A DNA stretch of 64,000 nucleotides from DASUBV01 sp963725175. GTDB lineage: Bacteria; Actinomycetota; Actinomycetes; Streptosporangiales; Streptosporangiaceae. This document shows positions 34,676 through 43,294 of this stretch, one piece after another. Where the stretch lies: contig CAVRXH010000006.1 of the NCBI GenBank assembly GCA_963725175.1, positions 5,084,001 to 5,148,000 of the forward strand, given 5' to 3'. The stretch's first letter is position 1. Each line of letters begins with the position of its first letter. Under the pieces are notes generated by a model that saw nothing but the letters and a program-made list of their open reading frames with translations, made no database searches and was not told the origin of the DNA. Both the position numbers and the translations under genes were made by a program.

Positions 34676-35593
34676 GTGGCCGCAGAGACTGCGCACACCC
34701 CCAGCCCGCTCGCTGACCTGAGCGACGCCGCGCTCGCCGCGTCGCTGGACGGCGACTTCGCCAGCGAGTACGCCGAGGTGAACAGCGCCCGGCTGCACTA
34801 CGTGGCCGGCGGCGCCGGCGAGCCGCTTGTGCTGCTGCCCGGCTGGCCGGAGACCTGGTGGGAGTACCGCAAGGTGATGCCCGAGCTGGCCAGGCACTAC
34901 CGGGTCATCGCCGTCGATATCCGCGGCATGGGCGGCTCGGAGCGGACCAAGTCGGGCTACGAGAAGAAGGCGATGGCCGGCGACATCCGCGAGCTGGCCC
35001 GTCACCTCGGCTACGAGAAGGTCAACATCGCCGGGCACGGCATCGGCTCCATGGTCGCGTTCGCCTACGCGGTGAATTACCCGGCGGCGACGCGCAAGCT
35101 GGCCATGCTGAACACCACGCACATCGACGAGAGCTACTACGGGTTCGCGATCATGCCGCCGCCCGACGAGGCGCCGCCGCACCGCTGGTGGCTGGCCTTC
35201 AACCTGGTGCCCGACCTGCCCGAGCAGCTGCTGGCCGGCCGGTACCGGTACATGGTGGACTGGATGTTCGGCCTCAGCCTGCTCAACCCGGACGCGATCA
35301 GCGATCGCGATCGCGACGTCTACGCGGCGGCGTACTCCACCCCCGAGGCGATCCGCGCCAGCCAGGCCTGGTTCCAGGCCTACCAGCGCGATATCGCGGA
35401 CTTCTACAGCTACCCGAAGGTCAGCGTGCCGATGCTCGGCCTGGCCTACGGCGGGTTCTTCGAGTACATGAGCAAGGTGCTGCCGGGCCAGGGCAGCGAC
35501 GTGCGCGTGCAGGAGATCACCGGCAGCCGCAATTACCTGGTCGAGGAGCAGCCGGAGGCGGTGGCCAGCGCGCTTCGCGAATTCTTCGGCTAG
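34676..35593 (+). CDS. Epoxide-hydrolase-like protein without catalytic residues
   Basis: This 305-aa alpha/beta-hydrolase-fold protein starts at GTG 34676 after AGGAAGGGA. It aligns with epoxide hydrolases/haloalkane dehalogenases: PGWPETWWEYRKVM at the oxyanion loop, DIRGMGGSE, then VNIAGHGIGSMVAFAYA. The nucleophile position of G-H-D-x-G is Gly122, the catalytic His position (normally GCGHW) is Asn286 in GSRNYLVEEQPE, and the expected acid is not seen in LAYGGFFEYM. The scaffold is therefore intact but hydrolysis by the family mechanism is impossible. It may bind the reactive polyyne, act as a lyase or isomerase, or be structural. Confidence 0.85.
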   Translation: MAAETAHTPSPLADLSDAALAASLDGDFASEYAEVNSARLHYVAGGAGEPLVLLPGWPETWWEYRKVMPELARHYRVIAVDIRGMGGSERTKSGYEKKAMAGDIRELARHLGYEKVNIAGHGIGSMVAFAYAVNYPAATRKLAMLNTTHIDESYYGFAIMPPPDEAPPHRWWLAFNLVPDLPEQLLAGRYRYMVDWMFGLSLLNPDAISDRDRDVYAAAYSTPEAIRASQAWFQAYQRDIADFYSYPKVSVPMLGLAYGGFFEYMSKVLPGQGSDVRVQEITGSRNYLVEEQPEAVASALREFFG

Positions 35594-35645
35594 CAGCGGA
35601 ACGGCGGCGCCAGGCCGCCGGAAGCGTCAGGGGAAAGAGCCCGCA

Positions 35646-36512
35646 ATGCTCCTTTATAGTCAGTCTCATGCCCCAACTGACCTGCCTGATTGTCTCCCAG
35701 CCCCGGAACCGCCGGTGATCGCCGACGACGCGCCGGCCGGCCCCGGCGCGCTGCTGTCCTCCTACGGCGGCGGCGCCCTTGACCCGGGGCCGCACCTGCG
35801 CGGCTTCGGCGGGCTGCACGGCGGGCTCGTCCTTGGCCTGATGGTGTCGGCGATGGCGCAGCGCGTCCCCGACCCGAGCCTGCGCAGCGTCACCGGGCGG
35901 TATTACCGGCCGGTGGGCGGCGAGTTCGGCATCGAGACAGAGGTGGTGCGCAACGGGCGCTCCTCGGCCACCGTGTCGGCCTGGGCCTCCGGCGAGCGCG
36001 GCGTGCATGTCGAGGCCACCGGCGTCTTCGGTCCCGCCGGGACCGCCAGGTGGCCGGCCATCGCCCCGCAGCCGCCTGCCGCGCCGCCGCCGCACGACTG
36101 CGAGGAGTTCGCGATCCCGCCCGAGTTCGTGCCCATCGCGGCCGCCATGCAGATCAGGCCCGTCGGGCCGAACCGGCCCTACGCCGGGGGCGACGACCCC
36201 GAGCTGACCGCGTGGATCCGGCTCACCGAGGACGACCTGCCGCCCGATCTGCTCCGCTTCATCCTGCTGATGGACGGCCTCGCGCCCGCCTACGCGGCGG
36301 TGCTGAGCGACCTGGTGCTCATCCCCACCGTGGAGTTCACCGTCCGGCCCGCTGCCGCGCTGGCCAAGGCCGTGTCGCCGTGGGTGCTGCTGCGCGCCCG
36401 CACCGTCGCCGCCGGGCCCGACGGCTGGAACGAGGAGCAGATCCAGGCCTGGGACCTCGACGGCGGGTACCTCGGCTCGGCCCACCAGCTCCGGATGACC
36501 AGGACAGGCTAG
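35646..36512 (+). CDS. Double-hotdog acyl-CoA thioesterase-like protein
   Basis: This protein of up to 288 aa fits the TesB-like/4HBT_3 family: GGLHGGLVLGLMVSAM in the first hotdog, then RSVTGRYYRPV, and a second hotdog with LLRFILLMDGLAPAYAAVL and TVEFTVRP. Such proteins hydrolyse acyl-CoA thioesters or bind acyl groups. The start is uncertain: ATG 35646 has GGGAAAG upstream, but homology begins near residue 30, so GTG 35715 is possible. It lies between the dead hydrolase and a FabH, in the same operon. This gene has no counterpart in the classical polyyne clusters that I know. Confidence 0.75.
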   Translation: MLLYSQSHAPTDLPDCLPAPEPPVIADDAPAGPGALLSSYGGGALDPGPHLRGFGGLHGGLVLGLMVSAMAQRVPDPSLRSVTGRYYRPVGGEFGIETEVVRNGRSSATVSAWASGERGVHVEATGVFGPAGTARWPAIAPQPPAAPPPHDCEEFAIPPEFVPIAAAMQIRPVGPNRPYAGGDDPELTAWIRLTEDDLPPDLLRFILLMDGLAPAYAAVLSDLVLIPTVEFTVRPAAALAKAVSPWVLLRARTVAAGPDGWNEEQIQAWDLDGGYLGSAHQLRMTRTG

Positions 36513-36520
36513 GCGGTCAC

Positions 36521-37516
36521 ATGCAGCGGGGACAGCGCGACAGGCACGCCAGGATCGCCGGCGTCGGCGGCTACCGGCCGCGGCGGATCCTCACCAACAC
36601 CGAGATCTGCCGCAGCGTCGACTCCTCCGATGAGTGGATCCGGCGGCGGACCGGCATCAGGACCAGGCGGTTCGCCGGGCCGGACGAGACCCTGGCGATG
36701 ATGGCCGCCACCGCGGCGGGCAAGGCCCTGGCCTACGCCGGGCTGACCGCCGGCGACGTGGACTGCGTGATCGCCGCGTCCATGTCCCGCCTGTACCAGG
36801 CACCGCCGCTGGCCGCCGAGATCACCGGCCTGCTCGGCAGCATGCCGGCCGCCAGCTTCGACGTGGCCGCCGCCTGCGCCGGCTTCTGTCACGCCCTGGC
36901 CCTCGCCAGTGACCTGGTCTGCGCCGGCACCGCCAGGTGCGTCGTGGTGGCCGGCACCGAGCGGATGTCCGACATCGTGGACCCGGCCGACCGGTCCACC
37001 TCGTTCATCTTCGGCGACGGCGCCGGTGCCGTCGTGGTCGTCCCCGCCGACCGGCCCGGCATCGGCCCGGTGGCCTGGGGCACCGACCCCGGCGGGCTGC
37101 ACCACATCGAGCAGCAGGTCTCCTGGCGGGATACCCGCGACGGGCTGGCCGACGGCGACTGGCCCTACCTGCGGATGGCCGGGCCGCAGGTCTACCGCTG
37201 GGTGATCAGCAAGGTTCCTGAGGTGGCCCGCCAGGCGCTGGACGAGGCCGGCGTGGCGGTCGGCGACCTGGCCGCGTTCATCCCGCACCAGGCGAACTTA
37301 CGCATCTGCGAGGCGCTGGCCAAGGCGCTTGACCTGCCACCGCAGGTCAAGGTGGCCACCGACGTCACCGATATGGGCAACACCTCGGCGGCTTCCGTGC
37401 CGCTGGCGATGGAGCGGATGCTCGCGTCCGGCGAGGTGCCAAGCGGCGGCCCGGCGCTGCTCGCCGGGTTTGGCTCAGGAATCGGCTACTCCGCGCAGGT
37501 CGCCTGGCTGCCCTGA
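36521..37516 (+). CDS. 3-oxoacyl-ACP synthase III (FabH-like)
   Basis: The 331-aa protein has the complete KAS III triad: Cys119 (AAACAGFCHAL), His256 (IPHQANLRI) and Asn287 (MGNTSAAS), plus GDGAGAVVV and GFGSGIGYSAQ at the end. FabH condenses an acyl-CoA starter with malonyl-ACP. As the last gene of the desaturase operon it may build the fatty acid precursor, or elongate it on the dedicated ACP. A TTA codon is found at 37297. The ATG at 36521 has no strong RBS and follows the previous stop by eight bases, so coupling is likely. Confidence 0.9.
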   Translation: MQRGQRDRHARIAGVGGYRPRRILTNTEICRSVDSSDEWIRRRTGIRTRRFAGPDETLAMMAATAAGKALAYAGLTAGDVDCVIAASMSRLYQAPPLAAEITGLLGSMPAASFDVAAACAGFCHALALASDLVCAGTARCVVVAGTERMSDIVDPADRSTSFIFGDGAGAVVVVPADRPGIGPVAWGTDPGGLHHIEQQVSWRDTRDGLADGDWPYLRMAGPQVYRWVISKVPEVARQALDEAGVAVGDLAAFIPHQANLRICEALAKALDLPPQVKVATDVTDMGNTSAASVPLAMERMLASGEVPSGGPALLAGFGSGIGYSAQVAWLP

Positions 37517-37538
37517 CCCGCTGGCGCGCTTGCGCGGA

Positions 37539-39872
37539 TCAGCCGCCGAGCCTGACCCTGCGCAGCCGCAGGCTGCTCCAGACCACGAAGGTGGAGGACA
37601 GCGTCATGGCGGCTGCCGCGATCAGCGGGTTGAGGAACCCGGCCGCGGCCAGCGGGACCGCCGCCAGGTTGTAGCCGAACGCCCAGGCCAGGTTGCGCCG
37701 GATGACCTGATGGGTCGCCCGGGCGAGCCGGATGGCCTGCGGGACGGCGGTCAGGTCATCGCGCAGCACGATGACGTCGGCGGCGCTCATCGCGACGTCG
37801 GTACCTGAGCCGAGGGCGAGCGCCAGGTCGGCGGCGGCCAGCGCCGGGCCGTCGTTGACGCCGTCACCGACCATGGCGACCCGCTCCCCGCGGGCTCGCA
37901 GCTCCTGGACGAAGGCGGCCTTGCCGGATGGCGTCGCTTCCGCGTGCACCTCGTCGGCTCCGGCCTGGTCGGCGATGGCCCGTGCGGCGGCCTGGTTATC
38001 GCCGGTCAGCACGACGGTGCGGACGCCAAGAGCGCGCAGCCCCGCGACGGCCGCCGCAGCGGTGGGCTTGATGGAGTCGGCCACGGCGATCACACCGCGC
38101 GCCGCCCCGTTCCAGCCGGCCAGGACCGTGGTCAGCCCGGCTGCCTCCCAGCGAGCCGCCTGGTCGGCGATCGCGGCCGGGACGCTCAGCCCGCGGTCGC
38201 CCAGCAGCGCGGGGCGGCCGACCGTGATCTCGTCGGCGCCGACCCGGCCGGAGGCGCCGAGCCCGGCCAGCGCGGCGAAGTCGGCGGCCGTCGGCAGGTC
38301 GCCGATCTCGGTGCGGGCGGCGGCGGTGATCGCGGCGGCGACGGAGTGCTCGGACGCCTGCTCGACCGCGCCGGCCAGGCGCAGCAGCCCGGCGCGGCTG
38401 GTGCCGTCCGCCACGGCGATGCCGGCCACCGTCATGATGCCGGTGGTGAGGGTTCCGGTCTTGTCGAGCACGACCGTGCTGATAGACCGGCAGGCTTCCA
38501 GAGCCGGGTAGCCCTTGATGAAAATGCCCAGCCGCGCGCCCCGGCCGCAGGCGACGACCAGCGCGGCGGGCGTGGCCAGGCCGAGGGCGCACGGACAGGC
38601 GATGATCAGGACCGCGAGCCCGGCCGCGAGCGCGTGTCCGGCCGGCGCCCCGGCGACCAGCCAGCCGGCCAGGGTGGCCACCGCGGCCAGGAGCACGGCG
38701 GGCACGAAGACGCCGGAGATCCGGTCGGCGACCCGCTGGATCGCCGCCTTCTCCCCCTGCGCGCGCTCGACCAGGCGGATCAGGTGCGCCAGCGCGGTGT
38801 CGTCGCCCACCCGGACGGCCCGGACGAACAGCCTGCCGGCCAGGGCGATGGTGCCGGCGCTCACCTGGTCGCCCATGGTCACATCCGCCGGGACCGACTC
38901 GCCCGTCATCATGCTGCGGTCGATCTCGCAGCGCCCGTAGACTACCTCGCCGTCCGCGGCGATCTTCTCGCCGGGCCGGACCATGAAGGTATCGCCGGGC
39001 CGCAGTTCCGTCACCGGAATCTCCCGCGGTGTGCCGTCGGCGGCGACGAGGCGGACAGTCCTGGCCCCGGCGGCGGCCAGGTCGCGCATCGCCTCGCCCG
39101 CGGTGCGCCGGCCGCGCGCCTCGAAGTAGCGGCCGGCCAGCAGGAACGTCGTCACCGCCGCCGCGACCTCCAGGTAGATCCCGCCGCCGGAGGCGTGCAC
39201 AAGCTCGTAGCGGGCGCTATGCCAGGCCGGCCCTGAGTCAAGCGCGAACATCGCGTAAAGCGACCAGCTCGCCGACGCCGCGATTCCCAGCGACACCAGC
39301 GTGTCCATGCTCAGCGCGCCGTGCCGCAGGCCGGCAAGCGCGGCACGGTAAAACGGCCAGGCGGCCCAGGTGAGCACGGGCGCCGCCAGCGCCACCAGCA
39401 GCCACTGCCAGCCGGGGAACCGGAAGGAAGGGAACAGCGACAGGGCTGCCGACAGGTCCGACAGGGGGATGAAGAAGGCGGCCGCGAGGATCAGCCGCCG
39501 CCGCAGGCCCGCAGCCTGCCCGCCGGCGGGATCCCCGGCGGTGCCGGCCCCCGCGGTGCCTTCCGCGCCGGCCTGATCGGCCGCGGCGTGCTGCGGCCGG
39601 GCGTCCGCGGCCTGATACCCGGCTTGCCTGACCACCTCGATCAGGGTTGCCGCGCTGGTCCCCGGCGGCACCAGCACACTGGCCCGTTCGGTGGCGAAGT
39701 TCACCGAGGCGCTGACGCCGTCGAGCGCGTTGAGCCGCTTCTGCACCCTGGCCGCGCAGGCCGAGCACGTCATCCCGCCGATGAGCAGCTCGACCTCGGC
39801 GGGCGGCGAGCATAGGGGTATCGTGCCCTCGTGCGATCCGTCTTCTCCGTCGCCGGCATGACCTGCGGCCAC
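37539..39872 (-). CDS. copA: Copper-exporting P1B-type ATPase
   Basis: The protein has an N-terminal heavy-metal domain with GMTCSAC, transmembrane helices, TGES (actuator), the intramembrane CPC of ACPCALGLATP, DKTGTLT with the phosphorylated Asp, and GDGVNDGPAL. This pattern is Cu(I)-ATPase. It moves Cu+ out of the cytoplasm. The start is unclear: no ATG, GTG or TTG lies just before the metal domain. I take GTG 39872, which overlaps the divergent copZ by 42 bases and gives 777 aa; a CTG nearer the domain is possible. It ends 23 bp from the convergent FabH gene and marks the left edge of the copper island. Confidence 0.9.
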   Translation of the reverse strand: MAAGHAGDGEDGSHEGTIPLCSPPAEVELLIGGMTCSACAARVQKRLNALDGVSASVNFATERASVLVPPGTSAATLIEVVRQAGYQAADARPQHAAADQAGAEGTAGAGTAGDPAGGQAAGLRRRLILAAAFFIPLSDLSAALSLFPSFRFPGWQWLLVALAAPVLTWAAWPFYRAALAGLRHGALSMDTLVSLGIAASASWSLYAMFALDSGPAWHSARYELVHASGGGIYLEVAAAVTTFLLAGRYFEARGRRTAGEAMRDLAAAGARTVRLVAADGTPREIPVTELRPGDTFMVRPGEKIAADGEVVYGRCEIDRSMMTGESVPADVTMGDQVSAGTIALAGRLFVRAVRVGDDTALAHLIRLVERAQGEKAAIQRVADRISGVFVPAVLLAAVATLAGWLVAGAPAGHALAAGLAVLIIACPCALGLATPAALVVACGRGARLGIFIKGYPALEACRSISTVVLDKTGTLTTGIMTVAGIAVADGTSRAGLLRLAGAVEQASEHSVAAAITAAARTEIGDLPTAADFAALAGLGASGRVGADEITVGRPALLGDRGLSVPAAIADQAARWEAAGLTTVLAGWNGAARGVIAVADSIKPTAAAAVAGLRALGVRTVVLTGDNQAAARAIADQAGADEVHAEATPSGKAAFVQELRARGERVAMVGDGVNDGPALAAADLALALGSGTDVAMSAADVIVLRDDLTAVPQAIRLARATHQVIRRNLAWAFGYNLAAVPLAAAGFLNPLIAAAAMTLSSTFVVWSSLRLRRVRLGG

Positions 39873-40034
39873 TGCGTGTCCGCCGTCCGGGCCGAGGTCG
39901 CCGGGGTGCCGGGCGTCCGCGACGTCGACGTCGATCTTGACCTGGGCAGCCTCACCGTCAGCTCGGACGGCGACATCGACCCGGCCGCGATCGCGGCCGC
40001 CGTCGAGGAGGCCGGCTACCAGCTCGTCTCCTAG
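39831..40034 (+). CDS. copZ: CopZ-like copper chaperone
   Basis: The 67-aa protein is a single heavy-metal-associated domain: VAGMTCGHCVSAV with the CxxC metal site, GVRDVDVDLDLGSLTV, and EEAGYQLVS at the end. It would carry Cu+ in the cytoplasm and hand it to the ATPase encoded divergently. The start is GTG 39831. The two genes overlap or nearly overlap at their 5' ends, so they must share regulatory sequence. Confidence 0.92.
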   Translation: MRSVFSVAGMTCGHCVSAVRAEVAGVPGVRDVDVDLDLGSLTVSSDGDIDPAAIAAAVEEAGYQLVS

Positions 40035-40068
40035 CGCCGCTGCCGTCGTGTCCCGGCCCGCCGCCGGG

Positions 40069-41243
40069 TTAGCTGGACGATCCATACTGGATCGGCACCC
40101 TGATCGCCTGCGTCCGCGTCCATGCCGTGCCGCTCAGCCGCCAGATCGTCAGCGTGCCGGCCGCGGCGGCCAGGGCCTCCGGGGCCCCGCGGCTCGGCAG
40201 CGCGATGACCACGTCGTGACCGGCCGGGACGGCCGGCGTCCGCTGCCACGCCCCCGCCGGGTCGCAGATCTCGCCGCGGCCGTTGGACAGGACCACGGCC
40301 ACGGCTCCAGCCGGGCCGAGCCCGGTGGTGCTGACCGAGGCTGTGCCCAGGTCAAGCGCGGGCGACAGGGTCCACCGGCCGGCCCGGCTCAGCCACCCGG
40401 CGATCAGCTCGCGCCGCCCGCCGTTGCCGGCCTCCAGCAGCGCGGCCGTCCCCGTGCCCGCGGCGGCGAGCCGGAGCACCTGAATCTCCTGCCCGGCCAG
40501 CGACCCTGGCAGCCGCGGCCCCGCGGCCCGCCAGAACGAGCCGGCCAGCCCGAAAATCCCGGCGATGCCCGGCCGGGTGCACGCGCCGGCGGTCAGCGGG
40601 ATCCCGGCTGGGGAGTAGGCCACGGCGGTCAGCCGCACCAGGCCGCAGCGAGCGCCCGCCGGCGTCGCCGCCAGCGGACGCTCGCCCGCCAGCGCGGCCC
40701 ATCCCGAGCCGCCGGCGGCCGCCTTGCTTACCTGGCCCGACCGGCTCAGCGACAGCAGCGCCCCGCCGGGCGCGGCGGCCAGCGCGTCGGGCACGCTGGC
40801 AAGGCCGGGCGCCGGCGGCCCCGCGGTCCAGACCCGCCCGCCGTCGACGGTCGCGCTGACGGGGGAGTAGGCCAGGTACAGGCTTGGCCGCACGCCGGCG
40901 ACCAGCCCGGCGCCGGGCAACCCGGCCAGCGCGGGGGCGCCGTTGGTGGCGATGTCAGGCGGGGTCTCCAGCTTCCACCACCGGGTGCCGCCGGGCAGCA
41001 GGAAGAGCTGCCAGAACTCATTGGGGCCAGACCGCGCGCCCATCGGCAGGACCGCCCAGGCGGCCTGGCCGGTCGCCTGCGAGCTGGCCACCGACAGCGC
41101 GGCCGGCGCGGGGCGGGCCGCCCGGCCGCGATCGGCGCGACGGCCGAGCCGCACCCGGCACACAGCACGGCGGCACCCAGTGCGGCCGCACCAAGCACCC
41201 CGCCCGCGAGCGTGGCGCTGCCCCGCGCGCCCTGGCTCCTCAT
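40069..41243 (-). CDS. Lipoprotein with predicted beta-propeller-like body (frameshifted)
   Basis: The gene starts at ATG 41243, overlapping the stop of the SCO1 fusion (ATGA). The first frame encodes a signal peptide with the lipobox LCAGC. After about 45 residues the coding potential jumps to the -1 frame near 41,100-41,125, in a GC run, and continues to 40069. The body has repeated short beta-rich blocks (TRWWKLETPP, DGGRVWTAGPP, GGALLSLSRSG), suggestive of a propeller, but no family was recognised. It would be anchored outside the membrane. Read as one gene, it forms an operon with the SCO1 fusion and probably works in extracytoplasmic copper handling. Confidence 0.65.
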
Positions 41244-43099
41244 GACGAGCTCAGCGCGTGGCCGGCCGCTGTCGCCAGTTCTGTCGCGAACGACGACACG
41301 GTGGCGCCGGTGCCAGGCCCTGGGTCGAAGTCGAGCTCCTCCACCAGACGGCCGCGCGGGCTGATGACGAACGCGGCGTCGCTGTGGCCGAGCATCGAGC
41401 CGGCCGGCAGGCTCTGCGACACCACCCCGTAGTTCTTCCACACTCGCCCGAGCTGCGCCGGAGTGCCGGTCAGGTACCGCCAGTCCGGCACCCGTGACAG
41501 CAGCTCCTCGGTGTCGAATGCCCGCAGGTAGCTGGTGCTCCGGTAGAGCGGGTTCAGGTTCACGGCGACCAGCTCCACGCGGCTGGCGCGGCTGCCGAGC
41601 AGCACACCCGCCTCCCGGAACTCCTGGGCGATCAGCGGGCAGTCAGTCACGCAGACGGGGTCAAGGAAGGTCAGCAGTACGGCCTTGCCCCGCAGGCTGG
41701 CCAGGGAGACCGGCCGGCCGTCCTGGTCGGTCAGGGTAAAGCCGGGCGCGGCTGAGTTCAGCGGCGCGCTAGAGCCGTCCACGGCCTGAGCCAGGATCGC
41801 TGACGCGTTCGGGCTCGCCTGTGCCGCCGCCATCGGGACCGCGCCCAGCAGGACCAGGCCGACCGCGCCGGCCGACCCGACGGCGGCCAGGCTGGCCGCT
41901 GCCAGCCTGGCCCGCAGGCTGGCAGGCCGCAGCCGCAGCCGCCAGCCGGCCGGGCCGGACGGCATGCCCTGCTCGGCCGGGTCGGTGCTGGCCTCCCCAG
42001 GATGGGCTGCGGGCGCAGGGCGGGGGCACAGGGCCAGATAGCCCGCGACGGCAAGGGCGAACATGGGGATCATGCTGTTCGGGTCGGTGCCGAGGCCGCC
42101 GAAGAAGCCGAGATCCTGCACCAGCACCCAGTCAGCCAGGCAGAACGCCGCCAGCATGACCAGGGCGGGCCGGACGATGCGCGGCCGCGTGGTGAGCAGC
42201 GCCGCTCCGGTCGCGGCCAGCACGGCGACGGCGGCCAGGTTGACCGCGTAGCCATGCGACCGGACCAGCCCGGCGAACCCGGACACCAGGTCGCCGAGCG
42301 CGCTCGGCTGCGAGAGCGCTGCCATGGACTGCACCATCGCGGCCAGCGAGCCGGGCTGGCCGCGCAGCTCGCCCTGCCAGAAGCCGCGGCCCGGCCAGGC
42401 CTGCAGGACGGCCATGACGACGAGGAACATCCCGAACGCGCTGGTCATCAGCCGGCCCGCGGCCCTGGTACTCCAGCAGCGGGCGGGCAGCGCGACCAGC
42501 GCGCCCGCGGCGCAGTAGCACAGCGCGGCACCGGGCGCGCCGGTCAGCCAGCTCAGCCCCGGCGCGAGGATCCCGCCGAGGGACTCGCCGAAGACCCAGA
42601 CGACCAGGCCCCAGCCGGCCGATGCCAGCCCGGCCGCCCGCGAGAGCCTGCCCCGGCTGGCGAGCAGCAGCCAGAGCCCGATGCCGATCTGGATCCAGAC
42701 CGCACCCGCGGCCGCCTGGACCGGGTGATAGGACCAGCTCGTCCCCGCCCAGTTCACCAGGTGCCTGACCCACTCCGGGGAGCTCTGCGCCGTCGGCTGG
42801 ATGACCTGTGACGGCAGCCCGACCGCCATGCCCGGCTGCGCCTGGAGGATCCCGTCCAGGATCCACAGCACGCCAAAGACGATCCGCAGCAGCCGCCGGG
42901 CACGAGACTCGGGTGCGAGGACGGGGGCCGTGCCGCTGTCAGCCGCGTGCCGGGGCCGCAGCTCGCGGACGCTAACCCAGGCCACGATCAGCAGGGCGAA
43001 CAGCGCCGCCGCGGCCAGCCCCTGACGCAGCAGCGCGTGCCTGAAGGCCGCCACGACAATCGGGTCATTGATGTTCAGGCCGTTGTTCATCCCCGGCAT
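41240..43099 (-). CDS. Multi-span membrane domain fused to SCO1/SenC
   Basis: The 619-aa protein has two parts. Residues 1-450 hold about eight or more hydrophobic segments of a DoxX/MauE-like type (WILDGILQ, FGESLGGIL, GTDPNSMIP), closely similar to the separate protein at 48004. Residues about 455-619 are a thioredoxin-fold SCO1 domain with DPVCVTDCP (CxxxC copper site) and GHSDAAFVI (His ligand). SCO1 proteins deliver copper to the CuA centre of cytochrome oxidase outside the cell membrane. ATG 43099 is preceded by GAAGGA. The fusion suggests that membrane domain and SCO1 act together. Confidence 0.88.
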   Translation of the reverse strand: MPGMNNGLNINDPIVVAAFRHALLRQGLAAAALFALLIVAWVSVRELRPRHAADSGTAPVLAPESRARRLLRIVFGVLWILDGILQAQPGMAVGLPSQVIQPTAQSSPEWVRHLVNWAGTSWSYHPVQAAAGAVWIQIGIGLWLLLASRGRLSRAAGLASAGWGLVVWVFGESLGGILAPGLSWLTGAPGAALCYCAAGALVALPARCWSTRAAGRLMTSAFGMFLVVMAVLQAWPGRGFWQGELRGQPGSLAAMVQSMAALSQPSALGDLVSGFAGLVRSHGYAVNLAAVAVLAATGAALLTTRPRIVRPALVMLAAFCLADWVLVQDLGFFGGLGTDPNSMIPMFALAVAGYLALCPRPAPAAHPGEASTDPAEQGMPSGPAGWRLRLRPASLRARLAAASLAAVGSAGAVGLVLLGAVPMAAAQASPNASAILAQAVDGSSAPLNSAAPGFTLTDQDGRPVSLASLRGKAVLLTFLDPVCVTDCPLIAQEFREAGVLLGSRASRVELVAVNLNPLYRSTSYLRAFDTEELLSRVPDWRYLTGTPAQLGRVWKNYGVVSQSLPAGSMLGHSDAAFVISPRGRLVEELDFDPGPGTGATVSSFATELATAAGHALSSS

Positions 43100-43180
43100 G
43101 GGTCAGGCGTCCTTCACGGCTGGCGAGGGGTGCGATCGGGCATGGTGAGCAGCTCCCGCGATCTGCTAGAGTGCATACGC

Positions 43181-43195
43181 ACTACGAACTGTAGT
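43181..43195. promoter_or_regulatory. BlaI/CopY-type palindromic operator
   Basis: ACTAC-GAACT-GTAGT is a perfect 5-5-5 inverted repeat, inside the wider CATAC...GTATG. It resembles the TACA/TGTA-cored boxes of BlaI/MecI/CopY repressors. It lies between the divergent starts of the SCO1 fusion (43099) and the lipoprotein (43295), so one repressor could control both. No BlaI/CopY gene is in the window. Confidence 0.55.
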
Positions 43196-43294
43196 ATGAC
43201 GACGCGCGCTCCGGCGCCGCAGGCCGCGAGCCGAGATTACCGCCTGGACCGTCGTCGGGTTCGCGCCGCTAGCGAGCATGACGAAAGCGTCACG

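Noticed and set aside
37517..37538. Short GCGC-rich inverted repeat between the convergent FabH and CopA genes as a terminator
   Set aside because: The arms are only four to five bases in GC-rich DNA, without a U-tract; not distinguishable from chance.
39873..40085. Extension of the first CopA to a start at 40085
   Set aside because: The extra residues are the reverse frame of copZ and have no CopA homology.
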